Origin: Halorubellus sp. JP-L1
GTDB lineage: Archaea; Halobacteriota; Halobacteria; Halobacteriales; Natrialbaceae
Assembly (NCBI RefSeq): GCF_011440375.1
Contig: NZ_JAAOIR010000001.1
Coordinates: forward strand, 186,001-250,000
Reading direction: 5' to 3'
Length of the DNA: 64,000 bases
The notes under the pieces were generated by a model. The model searched no databases. It was not told where the DNA came from and saw nothing but the letters and a program-made list of their open reading frames with translations. Position 1 is the first letter of the stretch. Each line of letters opens with the position of its first letter. Below, piece by piece: positions 51,946 through 59,206 of the stretch. The position numbers and the translations under genes were made by a program.

Positions 51946-53424
51946 TCAGCGAACTCCGGCCGGCCGGACCTTGAACCCGTAGCGGGTGACGCCCTCCTGC
52001 GTGTATATCCGGCGGATCGCCGCCGTGACGTCGTCGCCGACGTCGGCCGCACCGGCGGGCGCGTCCGTCGCCTGCGCCGGCGCGCTCACGGTCTCGTCAC
52101 CCTCGGGGGCGTCGAACGCGACGACGACGACGTCGAAGTCGCCGCCGCGTTGCTGCTGGACGGCGAACTCAGGCGGTGCACCGCCCTGCGAGATGCTCGT
52201 CGCCGCCTCCACCGTTCCCGTCCCCGGTAGCTGGACGTCCTCGTAGCCGGCCAGCGCGCCGCAGTCGACGCACGCGCCCTCCGGCGGGAACGCGAGTGCG
52301 CCGCAGGCCTCGCACCGACCAGCGACGAGCCGATGGCGCTGGGGGAGCGTCCGCCGCCACGACGGGACGCTCACGTACGCTCCACCGCCGTCCGGTGGTC
52401 CCTCGACGACCTCGTCGCGCAACCGGAGGTACTCCGCGTACGACACCTCGACGGCGTCCTCGCGGTCGACAGCGAGTGCGGCCGGCACCGCCCCGCCAGT
52501 TCGTACGACGAACGCGTCCGCGCCCGCACCGCTCCCGTACCCCGCGACGAGCACGCGCTCGACCTCGGGGTCGTCCATGGCTTCGGCCAGTCCGAGGAGC
52601 GCGCTCGCCGCGCCCGTGTCGCCGACGTCGTGGACGGTCGCGACGCACTGGACGGCGTCGTTGTCGACGCCGAGCGCGCTCGCGGCCCGGTAGGGGAGCG
52701 CGCCGTCGGGCGCCTGCACAGCCGCCGCGTCGACGTCGACGTCGCCCTCCTCGGTGAATGCTCCGTCGTCGAGGTCGTCGACCGCGCCCGCGAGCGTCTC
52801 CCGGAACGCCGCCCGGTCGTACGTCGTCACGCCCAGGCCCTGGACGTCCTCGCTCCCGCGCTCGCGGAACCGCGTTCCCGGGCTCGGGCGGACGTGCGAA
52901 CCGCGGGCTACCGCTACCCCGGGACCGTCCGGGACGACGACGAACGCCGCCGCGCCAGCGCCCGCGGCCTGGTCCTCCGCGGACGCCGGCTCGCCCTGTG
53001 GACAATCCGCTGCGACGACGAGCGCGACCGACCCTTCCGGGAGGTCCGCGTCGAACGCAGCCGCGAGCGCGCGCGTTCCCGCTCGCGTACTCCCCTCGTA
53101 CACGTCGTGCCTGGCGTCCGACGGGACGCCGAGCGTGGACCCCAGGCGGACGGACACGTCCTCCTCCTCGACCGGTGGCGTCGTCGTCGCGAACGCCAGG
53201 AACCCGACCGCGTCCGCGTCCACGCCGTCCGCCCGGAGCGCGTTCGTCGCCGCCTCCCAGCCGAGCGTGAGCGCGTCCTCGTCCGCACCCGGCACGGCCT
53301 TCTCGCCGACGCCGGCGGCCTGCACCGACCCCCACGCGTCCTCGATCTCGCTCGATTCCAGTCGATGTCGGGGCGCGTACGTCCCGACCGCGCGAATCCC
53401 GTTCCGAGATGCTTCGTCGGTCAT
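51946..53424 (-). CDS. HMG-CoA synthase-like protein fused to a DUF35 zinc ribbon
   Basis: 492 residues. Residues 1 to about 330 follow the thiolase-superfamily HMG-CoA synthase fold: GIRAVGTYAPRHRLESSEIE, GFLAFATTTPPVEEEDVSVR, VATVHDVGDTGAASALLGLA. Residues about 350-492 are a zinc ribbon plus OB fold (GRCEACGALAFPPEGACVDCG). At the acyl-Cys site the sequence is VYEGSTRAGTRAL, where active relatives have a Cys two residues before AGT. Cys is therefore missing here and Thr is present. The fusion puts into one chain what other archaea encode separately. It overlaps the upstream thiolase gene by 4 nt. Confidence 0.85.
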   Translation of the reverse strand: MTDEASRNGIRAVGTYAPRHRLESSEIEDAWGSVQAAGVGEKAVPGADEDALTLGWEAATNALRADGVDADAVGFLAFATTTPPVEEEDVSVRLGSTLGVPSDARHDVYEGSTRAGTRALAAAFDADLPEGSVALVVAADCPQGEPASAEDQAAGAGAAAFVVVPDGPGVAVARGSHVRPSPGTRFRERGSEDVQGLGVTTYDRAAFRETLAGAVDDLDDGAFTEEGDVDVDAAAVQAPDGALPYRAASALGVDNDAVQCVATVHDVGDTGAASALLGLAEAMDDPEVERVLVAGYGSGAGADAFVVRTGGAVPAALAVDREDAVEVSYAEYLRLRDEVVEGPPDGGGAYVSVPSWRRTLPQRHRLVAGRCEACGALAFPPEGACVDCGALAGYEDVQLPGTGTVEAATSISQGGAPPEFAVQQQRGGDFDVVVVAFDAPEGDETVSAPAQATDAPAGAADVGDDVTAAIRRIYTQEGVTRYGFKVRPAGVR

Positions 53425-54623
53425 CGCGCGCTCACCTCCGGCGCCCGCTCCAGAACGTGTACGACCGCTGCACCGCCGCTCCCGCCGACGTTGTGCGTCA
53501 CGCCGCGCTGCGCGTCGTCGACCTGTCGCTCGCCCGCCGCGTCGGTGAGTTGCGCGAACGCCTCGACGACCTGCCCGGCGCCCGTCGCCCCGATCGGATG
53601 CCCCTTGGACTTCAGGCCACCGGAGGTGTTCACGACGACGTCGCCGCCGTAGTCGCTCCGGCCGTCCGCGACGAAGTCGCCTGCTTCCTCGGGCGCGCAG
53701 AACCCGAGATCCGCGTACGCCATGAGCTCCGCGATGGCGAAGCAGTCGTGGACCTCCGCGAAGTCCACGGCCTCGGTCACCGCATCCGGTGCGTCGACGT
53801 CGATTCCCGCGCGGTCGTACGCGCGCTCGGCGGCCATCGCTGACGCCGGCACGCCCGCGTACGTGTCCCGCTGGAACAATCCGACCGCGTCCGACGCCGC
53901 ACCGACGCCCGCGACCCGCACCGGTTCGTCGGCGAGGTCGCTCGCGACGTCCTCGCTCGCGACGAGGACCGCCGCCGCACCGTCAGTCGTCGGACAGCAG
54001 TGATAGAGCGTCAGGGGGTCCGCGACCATCGGCGCGTCCCGCGCGTCCTCGAGCGTGCACTCGAACCCCAGTTGGGCGTGCGGGTTCTTCGCCCCGTGGG
54101 CGTGGTTCTTCACCGCGACCTCCGACATCGCGTCCGGGTCGGTGCCGTGCTCGGCGACGTGCGCGCTCGCCATCTGCGCGTACACGCCCGCGAACGTCGT
54201 CCCGGAGAGGCGCTCCCACTCCGTCTCGCCGCTCACGCCGAGCCAGTACCGGGTCGCGTCGCCGGATGCGTCCGTCATCACCTCGTAGCCGCCCGCGAGC
54301 ACGAGGTCCGCCATCCCCGACTTCACCGCCTGAACCGCCTGTCGGACCGCGTACCCCGACGCCGCGCACGCGTTCTCGACGCGCGTCGTCGGCACGCCGT
54401 GCAGGCCGACGTGCTCCGTGACCGCCGGCCCCGACAGCCCGATCTGGCGGCCGCCGACGCCGAGCGTCCCGACGACCGCCTCGTCCACGGCCTCGGGGTC
54501 GACGTCGCCGTCGACGCTCTCGACGGCTTCCTCGTACGCGGTCTCGAACAGGGACCGGTAGCTCTCCTCCGGGAACGAGCCGTAGTCCGATTGGCCCGCG
54601 CCCACGATGTAGGCATCTCGCAT
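53421..54623 (-). CDS. Thiolase (acetyl-CoA acetyltransferase family), catalytic Cys intact
   Basis: 400 residues. RVENACAASGYAV carries the acyl-accepting Cys86. Other blocks are EVHDCFAIAELMAYADLG, NTSGGLKSKGHPIGATG with the catalytic His, and THNVGGSGGAAVVHV. The family condenses or cleaves acyl-CoA. The HMG-CoA-synthase-like/DUF35 gene starts in its stop codon (ATGA), suggesting one complex. GAACTTACTT (about 54646-54656, minus strand) is 28 nt before the start. Confidence 0.92.
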   Translation of the reverse strand: MRDAYIVGAGQSDYGSFPEESYRSLFETAYEEAVESVDGDVDPEAVDEAVVGTLGVGGRQIGLSGPAVTEHVGLHGVPTTRVENACAASGYAVRQAVQAVKSGMADLVLAGGYEVMTDASGDATRYWLGVSGETEWERLSGTTFAGVYAQMASAHVAEHGTDPDAMSEVAVKNHAHGAKNPHAQLGFECTLEDARDAPMVADPLTLYHCCPTTDGAAAVLVASEDVASDLADEPVRVAGVGAASDAVGLFQRDTYAGVPASAMAAERAYDRAGIDVDAPDAVTEAVDFAEVHDCFAIAELMAYADLGFCAPEEAGDFVADGRSDYGGDVVVNTSGGLKSKGHPIGATGAGQVVEAFAQLTDAAGERQVDDAQRGVTHNVGGSGGAAVVHVLERAPEVSAR

Positions 54624-54687
54624 GGGGAAAGGTCGGACGCGACGCGTGAAGTAAGTTCGCGCACCGGCATCGCTACGGTCCGGGTCG

Positions 54688-54779
54688 TCGGCTTCGAGAC
54701 GGTCGGGGGGTCGGCTTCGAGACGGTCGGGGGGTCGGCTTCGAGACGGTCGGATCGTCGGCATCGAGACGGTCGGTACG
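54688..54779. repeat. Four tandem 23-nt repeats between divergent promoters
   Basis: Units at 54688, 54711, 54734 and 54757 built on TCGGCTTCGAGACGGTCGG. Units 1 and 2 are identical, 3 and 4 vary at the right end. The array lies between the thiolase promoter and the RHH gene promoter. Confidence 0.88.
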
Positions 54780-54841
54780 GTCACGTCGCGACGGTGTCCG
54801 ATTGCCGTGACATACAAGCGTCCTCCTTGCCAGTACTCCCC

Positions 54842-55399
54842 ATGAGCAACACGCGCATCACCGTCTCGTTGGACGACGACGCCATGGAGGCCCTGGAGGA
54901 CGTGACCACACGGACCGGGCAGGGACAGAGCGAACTCGTTCGGCGGGCGCTGACGTTCTACGCGGCGAACTTCCAGGCGGCGACGACCGACGCGAGCGAG
55001 AAGCTGGAGGACTACCACAAGATGCTATCCGGCGGCGAGCACGTCCTGCTCGACGTCGACTTCCTGCACTGCTTCCTCGACTTCGTCTCGGACGAGGAGG
55101 GCGGTCGCGCCGAGGAGTTCCTGGAGGCGGCCGACGAGGTGTCGGCGTACCACGCTCGCGAGTACGAGGACGAGTTCGAGAGCCTCGACGAGATGCTGGA
55201 GTGGCTGTCGCTTTGCGGCTTCCTCTCGGTCCGGCGGAGCGACGAGAACCGCTATCACGTCGTCTTCCCGTCCGAGGAGATCCGGTGGTTCATGACGCGG
55301 TTCATCGAGGGGAGTGCTGTCCGCCTGCCGTTCGACATCGAGATCGAAGAGGGCTACACGAAGGTCATGATGACCGAACACCCGGTCGGGGAGGCGTGA
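54842..55399 (+). CDS. Ribbon-helix-helix (CopG-type) regulator
   Basis: 185 residues. Residues 1-45 are a classic RHH unit (TRITVSLDDDAMEALEDVTT, then GQGQSELVRRALTFYAAN). The remainder is a helical domain (DYHKMLSGGEHVLLDVDFLH, FLDFVSDEEGG) and a beta part ending RLPFDIEIEEGYTKVMMTEH, shared by several haloarchaeal RHH regulators. It probably binds as a dimer, and the flanking repeats are candidate sites (inference). GACATACAAG (about 54807-54816) lies about 29 nt before the ATG. The stop is inside the first unit of a downstream repeat. Confidence 0.85.
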   Translation: MSNTRITVSLDDDAMEALEDVTTRTGQGQSELVRRALTFYAANFQAATTDASEKLEDYHKMLSGGEHVLLDVDFLHCFLDFVSDEEGGRAEEFLEAADEVSAYHAREYEDEFESLDEMLEWLSLCGFLSVRRSDENRYHVVFPSEEIRWFMTRFIEGSAVRLPFDIEIEEGYTKVMMTEHPVGEA

Positions 55400-55472
55400 G
55401 GACGAGACTTCGATCGAGGAGGCGTGACGACGAGCCTTCGATGGAAGAGGTGTGACGACCGAGACCTCGAGA
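55391..55472. repeat. 27-28-nt tandem repeat beginning in the RHH gene's stop
   Basis: Three units from 55391, 55419 and 55447 built on GAGGCGTGA(G/C)GACGAG. The first carries the last codon and TGA of the RHH gene. Confidence 0.75.
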
Positions 55473-55534
55473 AGGGTAGTCTCGAACGTCTCCACGCCTG
55501 GAACGCCACGACGCCGTCTTCTCTGTCGGCTCGG

Positions 55535-55566
55535 CGATCCACCGTCTCGTCGATCCACCGTCTCGT
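55535..55566. repeat. Perfect 16-nt tandem duplication
   Basis: CGATCCACCGTCTCGT at 55535-55550 and 55551-55566, in the noncoding stretch before the binding-protein promoter. Confidence 0.85.
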
Positions 55567-55588
55567 CGAACGCGTGGGTCGGCCGTTT

Positions 55589-55670
55589 CGTATGAGGAGT
55601 TCACACGTCTTCATACGGCGTAACACCAGCCCGATTCTGGGTGTTACTCGGTAACAAGAGTCTATATACC
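55589..55670 (+). promoter_or_regulatory. Promoter region of the liv-hyu operon with two inverted repeats
   Basis: CGTATGA (55589-55595) pairs with TCATACG (55611-55617). GTAACACC (55620-55627) pairs with GGTGTTAC (55640-55647), and GGTAAC recurs at 55651. Just downstream, TCTATATACC (55661-55670) is the TATA element, 30 nt before the ATG at 55696. The palindromes are candidate operators. Confidence 0.7.
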
Positions 55671-55695
55671 GTACCGTGTATTGTAATGGCTTGTC

Positions 55696-57063
55696 ATGGG
55701 AGATACCGATTCCTTCGTGGAGAAACTGCGCCGTCGCCGTTTCCTGCGCCTGAGCGGCGCAGCTGGCGCGGCCGGATTGGCGGGCTGTCTGAACCAGGAC
55801 GAGGTACAGGGGAACGACGACGGCGGCGACGGCGGCGACGGCGATGATGGCGGCGACGGCGGCGACGGCGATGATGGCGGCGACGGTGGAGACGGCGGAG
55901 ACGGTGGCGACGGCGGGTCGTCCGAACCGATCGTCGTCGGCGCCGACATCCCGTTCTCCGGGGACCTGAGCGACTTCGGTGGACCGATGCTGAACGCGAT
56001 GGAGATGGCCGTCGAGGACATCAACGCCGCCGGCGGGCCACTCGGCCGCGAGTTCCAGGTGAACGACGAGGACAGCGGGACCGACACCACGCAAGGCGTG
56101 AACGCGGCGAACAAGCTCGTCAACACCGACGACGTCGACGCCCTCATCGGCGCCGTCTCGTCGGGCGTCACCATCAGCATCGCGCAGTCCGTGACCATCC
56201 CGAACGACGTCATCCACCTCAACTCGGCGTCGTCCTCGCCGAGCATCTCGACGCTCGACGACGACGACCTCGTCTTCAGGACGCGCACGAACGACCGGTT
56301 CGTCGCGAAGGTCATGGCGCGCATCGTCGAGAACGAGGGCGCGTCCAGCGCCGCGGTCGTCTACGTGAACAACGACTTCGGGAAGGAGCTCGCGAACACG
56401 TTCGAGGACAACTTCGAGGGCGAGACGACGGCCACCGTCGGATTCAGCTCCGGGCAGTCCAGCTACGACCAGGTGCTCTCCGAGGCGTTCAGCGACGACC
56501 CCGAGTACATCGCGTTCGCGGGCTACCCCGAGTCCGGGACGACGATGCTCAGCCAGTGGAACGAGGGCGGCTACGGCGGGAACTGGGTGCTCCACACGAG
56601 CATGCTCTCTGAGGACGTCATCTCGAACGTCGGCGCGGACGTCCTCGAAGGCATGTACGGCGTGCGCACGAAGCCCCCGACGGGCGACGCGACGGACTCC
56701 TTCGTCAGCGACTACGAGGAGGAGTACCCGGACGCGGACGTGTTCTCGCCGTACTCGTGGAACTCGTACGACTCGCTCGTCTCGTACGCGCTCGCCGTGC
56801 ACGCCGCGGGCAGCACCGACTCGTCGGCGGTCAAGGAGCAGATGCGGAACGTCTCCAATCCGCCCGGCGACGAGGTCAGTTACGGCGCCTTCGAGGACGG
56901 CGTCACCGCGATCGACGACGGCACCGAGATCGACTACAGCGGCCCGAGCGGCACGGTGGACTTCGACGACAACGGCGACGTCGCCAGCGACATGGTGATA
57001 GTCGAGGTGGTCGACGGCGAGTTCCAGGACCAGGAAGTGATCGCAGCCGACGACCTCGTCTAG
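55696..57063 (+). CDS. LivK-type ABC substrate-binding lipoprotein
   Basis: 455 residues. The N-terminus has a Tat-like RRRFLRLSGAAGAAGLAGC lipobox. A Gly/Asp linker (residues about 42-75, from a 9-nt-type repeat at 55821-55917) spaces the lipid from the fold. The binding domain is the branched-chain-amino-acid type: IVVGADIPFSGDLSDFGGPM, INAAGGPLGREFQVNDED, VIHLNSASSSPSISTLDDDD, VYVNNDFGKELANTF. The ligand could be an amino acid, an amide or a cyclic amide such as the HyuA/HyuB substrate, judging from the genes after it. The LivH/LivM genes lie further down the same operon. Confidence 0.9.
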   Translation: MGDTDSFVEKLRRRRFLRLSGAAGAAGLAGCLNQDEVQGNDDGGDGGDGDDGGDGGDGDDGGDGGDGGDGGDGGSSEPIVVGADIPFSGDLSDFGGPMLNAMEMAVEDINAAGGPLGREFQVNDEDSGTDTTQGVNAANKLVNTDDVDALIGAVSSGVTISIAQSVTIPNDVIHLNSASSSPSISTLDDDDLVFRTRTNDRFVAKVMARIVENEGASSAAVVYVNNDFGKELANTFEDNFEGETTATVGFSSGQSSYDQVLSEAFSDDPEYIAFAGYPESGTTMLSQWNEGGYGGNWVLHTSMLSEDVISNVGADVLEGMYGVRTKPPTGDATDSFVSDYEEEYPDADVFSPYSWNSYDSLVSYALAVHAAGSTDSSAVKEQMRNVSNPPGDEVSYGAFEDGVTAIDDGTEIDYSGPSGTVDFDDNGDVASDMVIVEVVDGEFQDQEVIAADDLV

Positions 57064-57095
57064 CCAGCGCCACCACCGTCATCCCATCTATACAC

Positions 57096-57173
57096 ATGCT
57101 CTCAGCTACTGCACAACCGAACCGACAGACAGCCACGAACCCACAGACGACCATCGAGGTGAAAGCGACGTGA
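57096..57173 (+). CDS. 25-residue micro-ORF coupled to hyuA
   Basis: MLSATAQPNRQTATNPQTTI, then EVKAT and TGA. The stop overlaps the hyuA GTG (GTGA at 57170-57173), which suggests translational coupling. CATCTATACAC lies immediately upstream of the ATG. Whether the peptide has a function, or just marks the ribosome path, is open. Confidence 0.35.
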   Translation: MLSATAQPNRQTATNPQTTIEVKAT

Positions 57174-59206
57174 GCGAGGACGCCAGGGTCGGCGTCGACA
57201 TCGGCGGGACGTTCACCGACCTCGTGACCATCGCGGACGGGAGCGTCCACGTCCACAAGACGCCCTCGACGCCCGGCGAAGCCGAACGCGGCGTCCTGAA
57301 CGGACTGGACGGCGTCGCGGAGACGTACGGGATCGACCCGGAGGACGTCTCGTTCTTCGGGCACGGGACGACCGTAGCGACGAACGCCGTCCTCGAGGGC
57401 GAGTGGGCGGACACCGCGCTCGTCACGACCGAGGGGTTCCGGGACGTCCTCGAGATCGGCCGGCAGGCGCGACCGGACATCTACGACTTCGACGCCGAGA
57501 AGCCGACGCCGGTCGTCGAGCGCGACCGCCGATACGAGGTCGCGGAGCGACTCGACGAACGCGGCGACGTCCACGAGCCGCTCGACGAGGCGAGCGTGGA
57601 GGCGCTCGCGGACGACCTCGCGGACGTCGATAGCGTCGCCGTGTCGCTCCTCTACTCGTTCGAGAACGACGCGCACGAGCGGCGAGTGAAGGAACTACTG
57701 GAAGCACAGGGCGTCGACGCGTCGTTCTCGCTGTCCTCTCGGGTCCTCCCCGAGATCCGCGAGTACGAGCGCACGCTCACGACGGCGCTCAACGCGGCAC
57801 TCAAGCCCGTGATGGACAGCTACATCAGTCGGCTCGGGTCGCGGATCGCCGAGGAGGGCGTCGACGCCGACCTGAAGATCATGCAGTCAAACGGCGGCAT
57901 CATCACGTCCGAGGCCGCGCGCGACCGCCCCGTCAACACGCTCCTCTCGGGGCCAGCGGGCGGCGTCCAGGGCGCGACGTACGTCGCGGGCCTCGCGGGC
58001 ATCGAGGACTGCATCACGATGGACATGGGCGGGACGTCCTGCGACGTCTCGCTCGTCCAGGGCGGCGACCCGCTCGTGACGACGGACGTCGAGGTCGGCG
58101 ACTATCCCGTGTCGGTCCCGATGATCGACATCCACACGGTCGGCGCGGGCGGCGGGTCGGTAGCGTGGATCGATGCAGGTGGCGCACTCCGCGTCGGCCC
58201 GAAGTCCGCGGGCGCGGAACCCGGCCCCGTCTGCTACGGTCGCGGCGGGACGCGACCGACGATCACCGACGCGCACTCGATACTCGGCCGCATCGACCCG
58301 TCGCGGTTCCTCGACGAGTCGCCGCCAGAAGACGCGGTCGCGAACGCGATCACCGAGCACGTCGCGGACGACCTCGACATGGGCGTCGCGGAGGCCGCAC
58401 AGGGCATCCTCGACGTCGCGAACGCGAACATGGCGCGCGCGCTCCGCGTCGTCTCCGTCGAGCGCGGCTACGACCCGCGCGAGTTCGGCCTCGTCGCGTT
58501 CGGTGGCGCGGGACCGCTGCACGCCGCCGGGCTGGCGCGCGAGCTCGAGATCCCGCGGGTCGTCGTCCCGCGGACCGCGGGCGTCCTGTCCGCGCTCGGA
58601 CTCCTCATCAGCGACGTCCTCTACGACTTCTCGACCTCGAAGGTCCGGTCGTGGACCGAGGTCGAACCGGTGACGCTCGCAGCGCCGTTCGACGAGTTCC
58701 GGGAGCGCGGCCTCGACAGGCTGGCCGACGAGAGCCAGACCGGAAACGACGTCGTGTTCGAGCGCTCCGTCGACCTCCGGTACGCCGGGCAGTCGTTCGA
58801 ACTGACAGTGCCCGTCCCAGACGGCGACGTCGACGACGACACGCTCGACGCGGTCGTCGAGCGGTTCCACGACAAGCACCGCAAGCGCTACGGGCACGCC
58901 TACGAGGACGAACCCGTCGAGCTCGTCACCGTCCGGATGCGAGCCAGGGGCGTCGTCGAGACGCCCGACCTCCGCCCGGAACCCGTCGACGGCTCGGTCG
59001 ACGACGCCGTCCGCGAGACGCGCGAGGTCGTCTACGACGGTCGTTCGCATTCGACGCGCGTCTACGACAGGGAGTCGCTCCCGACGGGCGCGAGCTTCGA
59101 TGGGCCGGCGATCGTCGCCGGACCCGAGAGCACCGTGGTCGTCCACCCAGACCAGACGGCGAGCGTGGACGAGTACGGGACGCTGCTCGTGGAGGTGGAC
59201 GCATGA
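57170..59206 (+). CDS. hyuA: HyuA-type N-methylhydantoinase/5-oxoprolinase ATPase subunit
   Basis: 678 residues with a GTG start and GAGGTG 8 nt upstream. Sugar-kinase/actin-like nucleotide loop GVDIGGTFTDLVTIADGS, second loop HGTTVATNAVLEG, then LSGPAGGVQGATYVAGLAGI, MDMGGTSCDVSLVQGGDP and FGGAGPLHAAGLARELEIPR. It activates the ring-amide substrate with ATP for opening by the partner subunit. The substrate (oxoproline, N-methylhydantoin, acetone-type or caprolactam-type) cannot be told from sequence alone. hyuB starts in its stop (ATGA). Confidence 0.92.
   Translation: MSEDARVGVDIGGTFTDLVTIADGSVHVHKTPSTPGEAERGVLNGLDGVAETYGIDPEDVSFFGHGTTVATNAVLEGEWADTALVTTEGFRDVLEIGRQARPDIYDFDAEKPTPVVERDRRYEVAERLDERGDVHEPLDEASVEALADDLADVDSVAVSLLYSFENDAHERRVKELLEAQGVDASFSLSSRVLPEIREYERTLTTALNAALKPVMDSYISRLGSRIAEEGVDADLKIMQSNGGIITSEAARDRPVNTLLSGPAGGVQGATYVAGLAGIEDCITMDMGGTSCDVSLVQGGDPLVTTDVEVGDYPVSVPMIDIHTVGAGGGSVAWIDAGGALRVGPKSAGAEPGPVCYGRGGTRPTITDAHSILGRIDPSRFLDESPPEDAVANAITEHVADDLDMGVAEAAQGILDVANANMARALRVVSVERGYDPREFGLVAFGGAGPLHAAGLARELEIPRVVVPRTAGVLSALGLLISDVLYDFSTSKVRSWTEVEPVTLAAPFDEFRERGLDRLADESQTGNDVVFERSVDLRYAGQSFELTVPVPDGDVDDDTLDAVVERFHDKHRKRYGHAYEDEPVELVTVRMRARGVVETPDLRPEPVDGSVDDAVRETREVVYDGRSHSTRVYDRESLPTGASFDGPAIVAGPESTVVVHPDQTASVDEYGTLLVEVDA

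Noticed and set aside
55821-55917. GGCGACGGC-type minisatellite
   Set aside because: It is in frame and codes the Gly/Asp spacer usual after the lipobox of haloarchaeal binding proteins.
58165-59202. Upstream extension of the hyuB frame into hyuA
   Set aside because: The added 346 residues are Arg-rich shadow. The ATG at 59203, in the hyuA stop codon, begins the conserved sequence.
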